From Arthrobacter sp. FB24 (GTDB lineage: Bacteria; Actinomycetota; Actinomycetes; Actinomycetales; Micrococcaceae): a stretch of DNA of 64,000 nt. Shown here piece by piece: positions 26,096-35,138 of this stretch. Within the stretch, counting starts at the first letter, position 1, and the number at the start of each line of letters is the position of its first letter. The notes below the pieces were generated by a model, which worked only from the letters and a program-made list of their open reading frames with translations, ran no database searches and was not told the DNA's origin. A program made the translations under genes and the position numbers. The stretch covers positions 4,634,946 through 4,698,945 of the forward strand of contig NC_008541.1 in assembly GCF_000196235.1 (NCBI RefSeq), in the 5' to 3' direction.

Positions 26096-27840
26096 CAGGG
26101 GACCATCCAGCCCAGCACGGGGGTGGACTGTAGGAAGATCAGCACGGTGATGAGCGCCAGCAGGCCGAGGCTCCAGCCGAGCAGCTTCCGGAAGAGGGTC
26201 CCTTCGGCGCCGTCAAGGCCCACCGCCGCCGAGGCCACGGCAAGGTTCTGCAGCGACAGCATCTTGCCCATCACACCGGCGGAGGAGTTGGAGGCGGCCA
26301 TCAGCACCGGAGACAGGCCGGTCTGCGCCGCTGCGGTGGCCTGCATCTGGCCGAACAGCGAGTTGGAGGACGTGTCGGAGCCGGTGAGGGCTACGCCGAT
26401 CCAGCCGATCAGCGGGGAGAGGATGGCGAAGAAGCCGCCCGCGGAGGCCAGCGCGAAGCCGAGGGTGGTGGTCTGGCCGGACAGGTTCATCACGAAGGAC
26501 AGCCCCAGGACGGCGGTGACGGTGACGATTGTCCAGCGCAGCTGCACGAGCGTGTCCCGGTAAATGCGCAGGCCCTGTGATGCAGTGACCTTGTACAGCA
26601 CCATCGTGAGCAGGCCGGAGAACATCAGCAGCGTGCCGGTGGCCTTGAGGTGGTCAAGCTTGAATTTGGTGGCCGCGACCGGTTTGCCGGCCGAATCGGT
26701 AATGTCCAGGCCGGGCCAGGCGAATGTCACGCTGCCCACCTGACCGAGCCAGGTCTTGACGAACGGGATCTGGGCCACCGAAAACACCGCGATGATGATC
26801 AGGTATGGGGCGATCGCCATCCAGATCTGCCGTGGTTCCGGCCGGGAGTTGTCGGTCGGCACCGTGGTGCCTGAAGCTGCGGTCGCTGCCGGGTGTCCGG
26901 CACCGGAACCGGCCGCCGGCCCGGCGCCGGAACCGCTACGGCGGGAACCGGCAGCGGACCCGACGACGGCGGTGGCGTGGGCAGCTTCCGGGGCGGTTTC
27001 CACGGCACCGCTCATTCCGATGGCTTCCTTCGGCTGCCAGACCTTCAGCATCAGCAGCACGGCGGCCACTGTCACGACGGCGGCAACGACGTCGGTGAGT
27101 TCCACGGCGAAGAAGTTGGAGGTAACGAACTGGGCCGCGCCGAAGGCGACGCCGGCCACCAGGGCCACGGGCCAGGTCTGCTTCACGCCGCGCCGGCCGT
27201 CGACGATAAACACCAGCAGCAGCGGCACAATGAGCGCAATGAACGGGGTCTGGCGTCCGGCCATCGAGGAGAGGTCGTGCAGCGGCAGGCCGGTGACGCC
27301 GTTCAGGGCGATGATCGGCGCAGCCATGGCGCCAAACGCGACGGGAGCCGTGTTGGCCAGCAGCGACACCACGGCCGACTTCAACGGCTTCATGCCGGCG
27401 GCCATCAGCATGGCCGCGGAGATTGCCACGGGTGCGCCGAAGCCAGCCAGGGATTCCAGCAGCGCGCCAAAGCAGAAGGCGATCAGGATGGAGAGGATGC
27501 GGAGGTCGTTCGAGATGGAGCGGATGGTCCGGCCCAGCACTTCGAACCAGGGAGTGGCCACTGTGAGCCGGTAGATCCACAGCGCGTTGACCAGGATCCA
27601 CAGGATGGGGAACAGGCCGTAGAAGACGCCGGCTGCGGTGGCGCTCAGGGCCTGGTTGACCGGCATCTGCCAGCCGACGATGGCCAGGACGAGGGAAAGC
27701 GCCAGGCTGGCCAGGGCCGCCTTCGGTGCCTTGACCTTGAAGACGCCCAGGAGGACGAAGAGCAGGACGAGGGGAAGCGCCGCGCAGAGGGCTGAAATCA
27801 CTAGGGATCCGGCAATGGGATCGAGGATCTGCTGAAACAT
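26095..27840 (-). CDS. lctP: L-lactate permease family transporter
   Basis: A 581-residue LctP-family permease (lactate/glycolate:H+ symport) with about 12-14 hydrophobic helices. Family segments are CFGALLESLAGFGAPVAISAAML, NTAPVAFGAMAAPI and LTGSDTSSNSLFGQMQ. I chose the ATG at MFQQILDPIAG. A low-complexity Gly/Ala/Ser/Thr-rich insertion of about 50 residues (about 275-330) lies in one loop and is unusual for the family. It is co-transcribed with the dehydrogenase gene, and the GntR gene diverges from it, so lactate induction is likely. Confidence 0.92.
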   Translation of the reverse strand: MFQQILDPIAGSLVISALCAALPLVLLFVLLGVFKVKAPKAALASLALSLVLAIVGWQMPVNQALSATAAGVFYGLFPILWILVNALWIYRLTVATPWFEVLGRTIRSISNDLRILSILIAFCFGALLESLAGFGAPVAISAAMLMAAGMKPLKSAVVSLLANTAPVAFGAMAAPIIALNGVTGLPLHDLSSMAGRQTPFIALIVPLLLVFIVDGRRGVKQTWPVALVAGVAFGAAQFVTSNFFAVELTDVVAAVVTVAAVLLMLKVWQPKEAIGMSGAVETAPEAAHATAVVGSAAGSRRSGSGAGPAAGSGAGHPAATAASGTTVPTDNSRPEPRQIWMAIAPYLIIIAVFSVAQIPFVKTWLGQVGSVTFAWPGLDITDSAGKPVAATKFKLDHLKATGTLLMFSGLLTMVLYKVTASQGLRIYRDTLVQLRWTIVTVTAVLGLSFVMNLSGQTTTLGFALASAGGFFAILSPLIGWIGVALTGSDTSSNSLFGQMQATAAAQTGLSPVLMAASNSSAGVMGKMLSLQNLAVASAAVGLDGAEGTLFRKLLGWSLGLLALITVLIFLQSTPVLGWMVP

Positions 27841-27893
27841 GTGTCTCCAGATTGTGTTAGGCGTCACAACACCGTGGCGCCTTACGATTGTCT

Positions 27894-27927
27894 AACAAGT
27901 ACACATGATGGTCAAGAGAGACTTGTT
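27894..27927. promoter_or_regulatory. candidate GntR operator
   Basis: Inverted repeat AACAAGT (27894-27900) and ACTTGTT (27921-27927), 20 bases apart, in the divergent promoter region between lctP and the GntR gene. It is a plausible binding site for the regulator next door. Confidence 0.4.
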
Positions 27928-27948
27928 GACTTGTCTGGCAAGATTGAG

Positions 27949-28677
27949 ATGAATCAAGAAAGTCTTGGCGGGAATGGAGCTCCGGTGGCCGGCCGAATTG
28001 CAGCAGTCTCGATCGTTGATGCGATCGCCGCGGATTTGCGGAGCCGGATCTTTGCCGGTGATCTCGGTTCCGGCCAGACCCTCACGGAGACAGAGGTCGC
28101 CTCGTCCTATGAGGTGGCACGTCCCACGGCGAAGGCCTCCATCGAGAAGCTCGTCGCAGAGGGACTATTGGAGCGCGGGACGCACAAGACCGCCCGGGTG
28201 GTGGACCTCGGACCGGACTCGGTGCGGGATATCTACCTGGCGCGCGCCTATCTGGAAAGCGAAGTGCTCCGCAGGCTCGCCCGCACCAGGGACGTACCGG
28301 AAGCGGCCCTGCAGGCCAACCGCGACATCGCTGCGGTTCAGACGGGCGCTCCGCTCGACGTCGTCGAACCAGACATGCGGTTCCACACCAGCCTGATTGA
28401 CGCCGTCGGCAACGAGCGGATCAGCAGGATGTACCGCTCGCTCGTGGGTGAGGTGCGGCTGTGCATGGTCCGCATCCAGTCCCTGCACCTGCTGGATACC
28501 GCCCTGATCCAGGCCGAACACCAGAAGATCCTCGAACTCATTGAGGCGGGCCAGGGAGACGCCGCAGCCGAACTGCTCGACGAGCACCTCGGGCGGGCGC
28601 GGGAGCGGCTGGTGGCCGCCATGGGAGGAACTGCCGGCCCGGAAGCCGGGGTACGCTCCGAACTGCTGCCGGAGTAA
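27949..28677 (+). CDS. GntR family regulator (FadR subfamily)
   Basis: A 242-residue regulator. The winged helix spans about residues 18-85: IVDAIAADLRSRIFAGDLGSGQTLTETEVA, then SYEVARPTAKASIEKLVAEGLLER. The C-terminal all-helical FCD effector domain shows DMRFHTSLIDAVGN and EHQKILELIEAGQGDAA, with the D and H metal-ligand positions. I chose the ATG at MNQESLGG. Its divergent position beside lctP and dld suggests an LldR-like lactate-responsive repressor. Confidence 0.9.
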   Translation: MNQESLGGNGAPVAGRIAAVSIVDAIAADLRSRIFAGDLGSGQTLTETEVASSYEVARPTAKASIEKLVAEGLLERGTHKTARVVDLGPDSVRDIYLARAYLESEVLRRLARTRDVPEAALQANRDIAAVQTGAPLDVVEPDMRFHTSLIDAVGNERISRMYRSLVGEVRLCMVRIQSLHLLDTALIQAEHQKILELIEAGQGDAAAELLDEHLGRARERLVAAMGGTAGPEAGVRSELLPE

Positions 28678-28716
28678 CCGGCACACCCGCCAGGCCAGCA
28701 CCCAGCCAGTCGTTTG

Positions 28717-30399
28717 CTAGCGGGCTCGCTCCACGCGCTTCTCGTCCCAGACCGGCTCCGCGGATTCGTAAACCCTGCCGTCGGAACCGAACACCAGGAA
28801 GCGGTCGAAGGTCCGGGCAAACCAGCGGTCGTGCGTCACGGCCAGGACGGTCCCCTCAAAGTGGTCGATGGCGCGTTCCAGCGCCTCGGCCGAGTGCAGG
28901 TCCAAGTTGTCCGTGGGCTCATCGAGTAGCAGCAGGGTGGCGCCGGAGAGCTGCAGCAGCAGGATCTGGAACCGGGCCTGCTGGCCGCCGGACAGGGATT
29001 CGTACTTCTGCTCCGACTGGGATGCCAGGCCGTATCCGTCCAGTGCACCGGCCGCTGCCTCACGGCCGAGCCCGGAGCGGTGTTCGTCCCCACGGTGCAG
29101 GATTTCCAGCAGGGTCTTGCCCAGGAGGTCCGGCCGGACGTGGGTCTGGGCGAAGAAGCCGGGACGGATGCGGGCGCCGAGTTTCACGGTGCCTTCGTGC
29201 GGCACTTCGGCGATCTCGACGTCGGACACGGGCAGGTGCTCCCGCTCGGGATCGGTTCCCCCGGTGGCGAGCAGGCGGAGGAAGTGGCTCTTGCCGGACC
29301 CGTTGGAGCCGAGCACGCCAACGCGGTCCCCGAACCAGACCTCGGTGGAGAACGGCTTCATCAGCCCGGTGAGTTCCAGCTTCTCCGCGACGATCGCACG
29401 CTTGGCCGTGCGGCCGCCCTTGAGCCGCATCTGCACGTTCTGCTCGATGGGCAGGGCCTCGGGCGGCCCGGCTTCCAGGAACTTCGCCAGCCGGGTCTGG
29501 GCGGCGTGATACCGGTTGGCCATGTCTGAGCGGAACGCCGCCTTGTTCTTGTACATGTTGACGAGTTCCTTGAGCTTCACGTGCTCCTCGTCCCAGCGTT
29601 TGCGCAACTCTTCGAAGCGGGCGTTGCGGTCCGCCCGCGCCTCCACGTAGGAGCCGAAGCCGCCGCCGTGGATCCAGGCTCCGGCCCCGTTGATGCCCGG
29701 TTCGAGCGTCACGATGCGGCCGGCGGCGTTGTTCAGCAGTTCGCGGTCGTGGCTGATGAAGAAAACGGTCTTCTTGGACTCGTTCAGCTTGGCCTCGAGC
29801 CAGCGCTTGCCCGGGACGTCGAGGTAGTTATCCGGCTCATCGAGGAGCAGCAGCTCGTCGGGACCGGCAAAGAGTGCTTCCAGCACCAGCCGCTTTTGCT
29901 CGCCGCCGGAAAGGCTCGACGCCGGGCGGTGCTGCGCGCGGTCGAAGGGAAGTCCCAGCGCGGCCATGCAGACCTCGTCCCAGACCGTCTCGACGTCGTA
30001 GCCGCCGGCGTCCCCCCAGTCCACGATCGCCTGGGCGTACTGCATCTGGGTGGGCTCGTCGTCGTGCTCCATCATGGCCAGCTCGGCGTCGTCCACGGCG
30101 CGGGCAGCGGCCGCCAGGGCGGGCGGCGCCGCGGAGACGAGGAGGTCGCGGACTGTGGAGTCATCCCGGACCTGGCCCACGAACTGGCGCATGATGCCCA
30201 TGTTCCCGGACCGGCCGATCACGCCTTCATCCGGCACAAGGTCGCCGGAAATGATACGGAAAAGCGTGGTCTTGCCCGTTCCGTTGGGTCCGATCAGAGC
30301 CGTCTTGGTGCCGTCCGGAACCTTGAAGGTCACCCCGTTCAGCAGCTGCGTGCCGTCGGAGAGGAAGTAATCGATATTGGAAACGTCAATATGAGCCAC
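28717..30399 (-). CDS. ABC-F family ATPase
   Basis: A 560-residue soluble protein with two ABC domains and no membrane segment, so ABC-F: translation factors acting at the ribosomal E site, some giving antibiotic resistance. Domain 1 has GPNGTGKTTL, LSGGEQKR and LLLLDEPDNYLD. Domain 2 has GSNGSGKSHF, LSGGQQARF and LLLLDEPTDNLD. The interdomain linker is charged (about 240-320). The start is GTG at VAHIDVSNIDYF, preceded by GGGAAGA; a longer open frame upstream overlaps the next gene and is rejected. Confidence 0.92.
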   Translation of the reverse strand: MAHIDVSNIDYFLSDGTQLLNGVTFKVPDGTKTALIGPNGTGKTTLFRIISGDLVPDEGVIGRSGNMGIMRQFVGQVRDDSTVRDLLVSAAPPALAAAARAVDDAELAMMEHDDEPTQMQYAQAIVDWGDAGGYDVETVWDEVCMAALGLPFDRAQHRPASSLSGGEQKRLVLEALFAGPDELLLLDEPDNYLDVPGKRWLEAKLNESKKTVFFISHDRELLNNAAGRIVTLEPGINGAGAWIHGGGFGSYVEARADRNARFEELRKRWDEEHVKLKELVNMYKNKAAFRSDMANRYHAAQTRLAKFLEAGPPEALPIEQNVQMRLKGGRTAKRAIVAEKLELTGLMKPFSTEVWFGDRVGVLGSNGSGKSHFLRLLATGGTDPEREHLPVSDVEIAEVPHEGTVKLGARIRPGFFAQTHVRPDLLGKTLLEILHRGDEHRSGLGREAAAGALDGYGLASQSEQKYESLSGGQQARFQILLLQLSGATLLLLDEPTDNLDLHSAEALERAIDHFEGTVLAVTHDRWFARTFDRFLVFGSDGRVYESAEPVWDEKRVERAR

Positions 30400-30430
30400 G
30401 CTTTCAATCTTCCCACGCCGCGTAGAGCCG

Positions 30431-32236
30431 CTATACGGGGCGGCAGCCTCCGTTCGCGTCCTGGAAACTGTCCAGACGGTGGATGAAGGCGGCCATGGCC
30501 TCGCGGGAGATCGGCTCCAGCGGCCGGTATGTCCCGTCGCTCCAGCCCCTGGAGATTCCTGCCTGGCTTGTCCAGGCGATTTCCCCATAGAAGGAAGCCG
30601 ACACGGGTACGTCCTTGAACGGCGAAGCGAGGGGCTCGGTGTAACCCAGCGTGGCCGGCAGCCTGCAGTATTCACCGCTGTACCTGAAGATGAAGGCGGC
30701 CATGGCCTCACGGCTCATCGAGGCCCCCGGACGGAACGTGCCATCCTCCCAGCCGTTGGCCAGCCCTTCCGCCTCGAGCCAGGCGATCTGCTTGTAGAAA
30801 AGGCTTCCGGTGGGCACGTCGGTGAACGGCGACTTCGCCGGCGGAGTGTAGGCAGGGCTGCCTGCAAGCCGATACATGAAGGCAGCCATGGCCTCGCGGC
30901 TGATCGCCTGGTAGGGCCGGTAGGTTCCGTCGCCCCAGCCGGTGCTCAACCCGCTGTCGTACATCCAGATGATGTCCGAACGGAAGCCGGATCCGCTGAT
31001 GTCCGTGAAGGGCTCGGGGGCCGTGATGGTGACACCCGCCGCGTCCCCGGACACGTAATCGATCCTGACCCTGGTGCCGGCATGGGTCACGAACGTGCTC
31101 CCCGCCTGCCAGGCATGGTTCGTCGCGTAATAGCCGTCGAAAGGAATCGTGGACGGCATCAGCAGCAATGAGGAGACGGCTGTGGCTCCGCCGCGCTGGA
31201 CGATCTTGACGCCCTTGTTGCCGTTCACGGCCAGCCGGGCGTCGTAGCCCACGGGCAGCCGAAGCTCAACGAAGTAGACTTCCCCGCTTTTGGGGTCGGT
31301 GAATTTCAGTGCCCGATTGGCTTCGGTGCCTGCCCAGGCCTTGAGGGTGTAGCTCTTGCTGCCGGCTGCAATACCCGTGTTGCGGATTTCGTCGCCTCGG
31401 CCGAACCCGCCGGCTTCCCAGTGGCTGGAGCTGATGGTGGGCAGCTCAAACCAGCGTGATGCCCCCATGAGGTCCATCGTGTCGCCATACTCGCGGACGC
31501 TGCAGGAGCTGTCCGTGTAGTTGCCGTTGAGGTCCGATCCGACATCTGGCGTGCCGCTGAGGCACTGCAGGCTGTCGGCGTGCATGAGGCCCAGGACGTG
31601 TCCAAACTCGTGGGCGACAACATTGTTGGTGAAGTTGCTCGGCAAGGGCATCAAAATCCGCCCGCCCTGGTTCCCGGCGCTCCAGCCTGCGCCCAGCGCA
31701 CCCCACGACAGTTCAGTCACGGGCACGAACACAACGAGTGCCTTGTATGACGCATTTACCCAGCCCAACTCGCGGGTCACGGTGTCCATGATCTCGTAGT
31801 ACGTCTGCGTGGACTTTGCAGCGGAGGGAACGCCGGTCCGGGTGGAAGCAACGGACATGGAAAGCCGGTTGTTCGACATGGTCTTCCAGAAGTTGCTGGA
31901 TGCAGTGATCCCGGCTTTTGCGGCATTCAAGTCGATGGCCGCTGTCTGTTCGGCCGTTTTGTCGGCGAGCTTGACGGTCACCAGGGTCACTTGGATGTCA
32001 CCGGCCCGGGTCAGGCTGCTGGCAGCACCCTGCGGAGTTTCCGCCTCCCGGATGGCCCGGAGGGCCTCGGGTTCGAAGGTGTGATCGGAATGCGGCGTTC
32101 CCTCGGCAGTCGACGACACCGGGGGTACGGCAGGGTCCGACGGGGCTGCCTGCGCCGGCGGGGCCACGAGGTTGATCGAGGCCATGGAAAGGAGCAGGGC
32201 CGATAGGACGGCGGCCGTCCGGTGAATGAGCTGCAT
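30431..32236 (-). CDS. secreted zinc metallopeptidase with SLH repeats
   Basis: A 601-residue exported protein. The signal peptide is MQLIHRTAAVLSALLLSMASINLVA with a likely cut after AQA-A near residue 30. The catalytic region carries the metzincin motif HEFGHVLGLMHAD (HExxHxxGxxH) near residue 205, preceded by an M6/M11-like region. Three repeats of about 55-65 residues at the C-terminus (from FTDISGSGFRSDI, about 410-595) resemble S-layer homology domains, each with a GWxDGTYRP-type motif. It is probably cell-wall bound. It is convergent with nothing and follows the PBP gene on the same strand. Confidence 0.85.
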   Translation of the reverse strand: MQLIHRTAAVLSALLLSMASINLVAPPAQAAPSDPAVPPVSSTAEGTPHSDHTFEPEALRAIREAETPQGAASSLTRAGDIQVTLVTVKLADKTAEQTAAIDLNAAKAGITASSNFWKTMSNNRLSMSVASTRTGVPSAAKSTQTYYEIMDTVTRELGWVNASYKALVVFVPVTELSWGALGAGWSAGNQGGRILMPLPSNFTNNVVAHEFGHVLGLMHADSLQCLSGTPDVGSDLNGNYTDSSCSVREYGDTMDLMGASRWFELPTISSSHWEAGGFGRGDEIRNTGIAAGSKSYTLKAWAGTEANRALKFTDPKSGEVYFVELRLPVGYDARLAVNGNKGVKIVQRGGATAVSSLLLMPSTIPFDGYYATNHAWQAGSTFVTHAGTRVRIDYVSGDAAGVTITAPEPFTDISGSGFRSDIIWMYDSGLSTGWGDGTYRPYQAISREAMAAFMYRLAGSPAYTPPAKSPFTDVPTGSLFYKQIAWLEAEGLANGWEDGTFRPGASMSREAMAAFIFRYSGEYCRLPATLGYTEPLASPFKDVPVSASFYGEIAWTSQAGISRGWSDGTYRPLEPISREAMAAFIHRLDSFQDANGGCRPV

Positions 32237-32387
32237 CGGGCGTCAGTGCTTCTTTCCGTGTTCAGAAATCAAGTTCAGTAGGCCGCCGCGGGGCGAGCCC
32301 TCCCAGAATATGGTCCGTTTGCTTACTTTCCGGGTGCACTCGCCAAAACCTGACGGAATACTGCGCTGAACCTGCGCTAGTGCCGGG

Positions 32388-34382
32388 TTAACCGGCCGCG
32401 ATCAGGAAGTCCTTGAGCAGGGGCCCGGATGTCGTGGCTCCCAGGCCACCCTCTTCGACGAAGACTGCTACCGCGAGGTCGCCGTGCACGGCCACAATCC
32501 AGGCGTGCGTCTTGGGCGGGTTTTCATTGCCGAATTCGGCGGTGCCGGTCTTGGCCCCCACCGGTTCCCCCGGCACCGAGGCCAGGAATCCGGCGTGGCC
32601 CGAGGTGACCACAGCCCGCATCATGTCGGCCAGGGCCGCAGCTTCTGCCGCCGTGACCGGTTTCTCCGCAGCTTTAGCGGGAGCAGGCGCGGTGGAGGAC
32701 AACGACGGCGAAGTTCCGGCGGCCGTCGGTGTTCCGGCCGCCTCAGGGGCTGCGGTGCCGGCCCCTGCTTGCGCGTTCAGCACGAGCGTGGGGGACACGG
32801 GGGAGCCCTTGGCCACTGACCCGGCCATCACGGCGGCAGCCAGCGGCGAGAGCAGCACCTTGCCCTGCCCGATCATGGATGCGGCATGCTCGGTTCCCTC
32901 AGCTTCGCCGGGGACTGAGCCAAGGAAGGCATCCGCTCCCAGCCCGGGCGCCTCGACGGCAACACCGAGGGAGGTGGCCGCGGATTCAAGCTGGGCCTGG
33001 CTGACGGAATCGCGGGCCGCGATGAAGGCGGTGTTGCAGGAGTGCGCAAACGCATCCCGTAGCGTGACGGATCCCAGCGAGTCCTCCGGATAGCCCTCGG
33101 CGTTCTTGAACGTGCGGCCGTCCACCGTGAGTGTGGGCGTGCATTCAACCTTGGAGTCCGGCGTCATGCCGTTGCGGATCATGGCCAGCGAATCCACCAT
33201 CTTGAAGGTTGAGCCTGGAGCGTACTGTCCCAGCATGGCAGTGTTGTAGCCGTTGCTGCCCGGTCCTGACGCCGCGGCCAGGATGGCGCCGCTGGAGGGG
33301 CGCAGGGCCACGATGGCGGACGCCGGGCCAACATCCGCCAGGACGTCCTCGGCGAGCTGCTGGAGCCTGGGGTCCAGCGTGGTTTTCACCGGCGTTCCCG
33401 GTTTCATCCCAACCTGGAACAGGATCCGGCGGCCCTGGTTGGGCAAGGCCTGCCTTTCCTCGGTGGTAAGCCCGGCCTTTTCTGCGAAGACCTGGATTCC
33501 ATCGGTGCCGCGGAGTTGGGCGTCATATTGCTGCTGAAGCCCGCCGGTGCCGGTGGTGTCCCCGGCTTTGAGGGCTCCGCCGGATTTTTCGATTTGTTCG
33601 GCATTCGCCTCGGCAGCGGTGCCCAATAGGGCGCGGGCGAAGGTGCGGGTTGGCGCCAGCGGCAGGAGGCCTGCGATGGACCTGGCGCCGGGGATACGGG
33701 CGATCTGCTCGTCCGTGATGGTCCGGCCGTCCTGGCGAAGGGTGATGGCTGTGACGAAAGCCTCCGGGCCTGCCGCCTGGACCTGCTGCGTGTAGGCTGC
33801 GGGGTCCACTCCCACCAGTTGGGCGAGCCGGGTGGCGGACGCGGCGGGGTCGGCGGAAGCCAGCCTGGGCTTGTCGATGCCTACGTTCACCACCGGCCGG
33901 TAGGTGACGAGTTTTGCGTCACCGGCGCCCAGGATATCTGCCCGCTGCGGGGAGTCCGTGGCGGCGCCGACAACTTCGCCGTCCGCCAGTTCAGGGACCA
34001 GCAGGGCCGGCTTCCACACGGTCAGCCACTTGTCACCGGACTTCTTCAGTTCGGCGGAGGCAGTGTACTTCCATTCACCGGAGCCGATCTTCCAGCTGTA
34101 GTTCAACGGGACCGTGGCAGTGTCCTTCTCCAGCGTCAACTCTCCTGCTTCGACAGCCGGTTTGGCAGGATCGAGCCCCTGGAAAACTCCTTTCAGCTGT
34201 TCGTTGGCTGCTGCGGCGTCGGTACCATCAAAGGCGACGGCACCGACGTCCAGCGCCGCCACCGCCGAAGCGAGCTGCTTCGCTGCGTCCTGCGCCCCGG
34301 CACGGCCGTCGTCGCAGGCCACCAGCGATCCGCCGATAACGAGGCCAACAAGAGCAAGCGAAAGTTTCTGAAAGTTCCCCAT
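32388..34382 (-). CDS. penicillin-binding protein (transpeptidase), lipoprotein-like
   Basis: A 664-residue class B-like PBP that crosslinks peptidoglycan outside the membrane. The N-terminus LSLALVGLVIGGSLVACDD has a lipobox (LVAC). An NTF2-like MecA_N-type domain spans about 30-160 and a PBP dimer-like region about 170-330. The transpeptidase has the full motif set: S-x-x-K in PGSTFKMVDS, S-x-N in HSCNTAFI and K-T-G in VGAKTGTAEFG. A Pro/Ala/Thr-rich insertion (about 545-585) lies between the last two motifs. It may be a low-affinity-type PBP; this is inferred from the MecA_N domain. Confidence 0.9.
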   Translation of the reverse strand: MGNFQKLSLALVGLVIGGSLVACDDGRAGAQDAAKQLASAVAALDVGAVAFDGTDAAAANEQLKGVFQGLDPAKPAVEAGELTLEKDTATVPLNYSWKIGSGEWKYTASAELKKSGDKWLTVWKPALLVPELADGEVVGAATDSPQRADILGAGDAKLVTYRPVVNVGIDKPRLASADPAASATRLAQLVGVDPAAYTQQVQAAGPEAFVTAITLRQDGRTITDEQIARIPGARSIAGLLPLAPTRTFARALLGTAAEANAEQIEKSGGALKAGDTTGTGGLQQQYDAQLRGTDGIQVFAEKAGLTTEERQALPNQGRRILFQVGMKPGTPVKTTLDPRLQQLAEDVLADVGPASAIVALRPSSGAILAAASGPGSNGYNTAMLGQYAPGSTFKMVDSLAMIRNGMTPDSKVECTPTLTVDGRTFKNAEGYPEDSLGSVTLRDAFAHSCNTAFIAARDSVSQAQLESAATSLGVAVEAPGLGADAFLGSVPGEAEGTEHAASMIGQGKVLLSPLAAAVMAGSVAKGSPVSPTLVLNAQAGAGTAAPEAAGTPTAAGTSPSLSSTAPAPAKAAEKPVTAAEAAALADMMRAVVTSGHAGFLASVPGEPVGAKTGTAEFGNENPPKTHAWIVAVHGDLAVAVFVEEGGLGATTSGPLLKDFLIAAG

Positions 34383-34481
34383 CGCGCCATTATGCCCGCA
34401 AGCCCCGACAAAGTTCTTGTCACATGATCGTGCTGAAGGAAGCCCGTCAGGCGGCCACCCGGCGCCGGACGGGACGCCGGC

Positions 34482-35138
34482 TCACGCGGGCCGGATGATC
34501 CGGCGCTGCGTCGCCACGGAAATGGCCGCGGTGCGGTTGTCCACGCCGAGTTTCCCGTAGATGTGCACCAGGTGGGTCTTGACGGTTGCCTCGGAAATGA
34601 AGAGCCGCCGGGCGATGGCGCGGTTCGGCAGTCCGGTGGCCAGGAGCTGCAGCAGTTGGATTTCCCGTGCGGACAGCGCCGGTTCGGGATTACGGATCCT
34701 GCCCACCAGCCGCGCGGCCACCTCGGGGGCCAGCGCCGTCCCGCCTGCCGCGGCGGAGAGCACGGCCTGGCGGATGTGCTCGGGCGGGGCATCCTTGAGC
34801 ATGTAGCCGCTGGCGCCGGCTTCGACGGCGGCCAGGATGTCGGCGTCCGAATCATAGGTGGTGAGGATCAGCACCGGCGGGGCGGGAATGCCCGCCTCGC
34901 CGGCCTTGATTTTCTGTGTGGCCGTGACGCCGTCCATGCCTGCACCCATTTGCAGGTCCATCAGGACCACGTCCACGGGCTCGCCCAGTGTGCGGAGCCT
35001 GGCGAGCTGGGCCAGCGCAGCGGCACCGTCGCCGGCTTCGGCCGCCACGGTGATGCCCTCGAAGTCGCTCAGCATGGCGCGGAGACCGGCACGGACCACG
35101 GGGTGGTCGTCCACCAGAAGGATCCGGATTCCGCTCAT
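34482..35138 (-). CDS. NarL/LuxR-type response regulator
   Basis: A 218-residue regulator. The receiver domain opens IRILLVDDHPVVRAGLRAML and has the phospho-Asp in VVLMDLQMG. The C-terminal LuxR HTH reads LSAREIQLLQLLATGLPNRAIARRLFISEATVKTHLVHIY. The start overlaps the kinase stop by four bases (ATGA). The exporter at 36.6-38.5 kb lies divergently beyond the kinase gene and is the likely target. Confidence 0.94.
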   Translation of the reverse strand: MSGIRILLVDDHPVVRAGLRAMLSDFEGITVAAEAGDGAAALAQLARLRTLGEPVDVVLMDLQMGAGMDGVTATQKIKAGEAGIPAPPVLILTTYDSDADILAAVEAGASGYMLKDAPPEHIRQAVLSAAAGGTALAPEVAARLVGRIRNPEPALSAREIQLLQLLATGLPNRAIARRLFISEATVKTHLVHIYGKLGVDNRTAAISVATQRRIIRPA

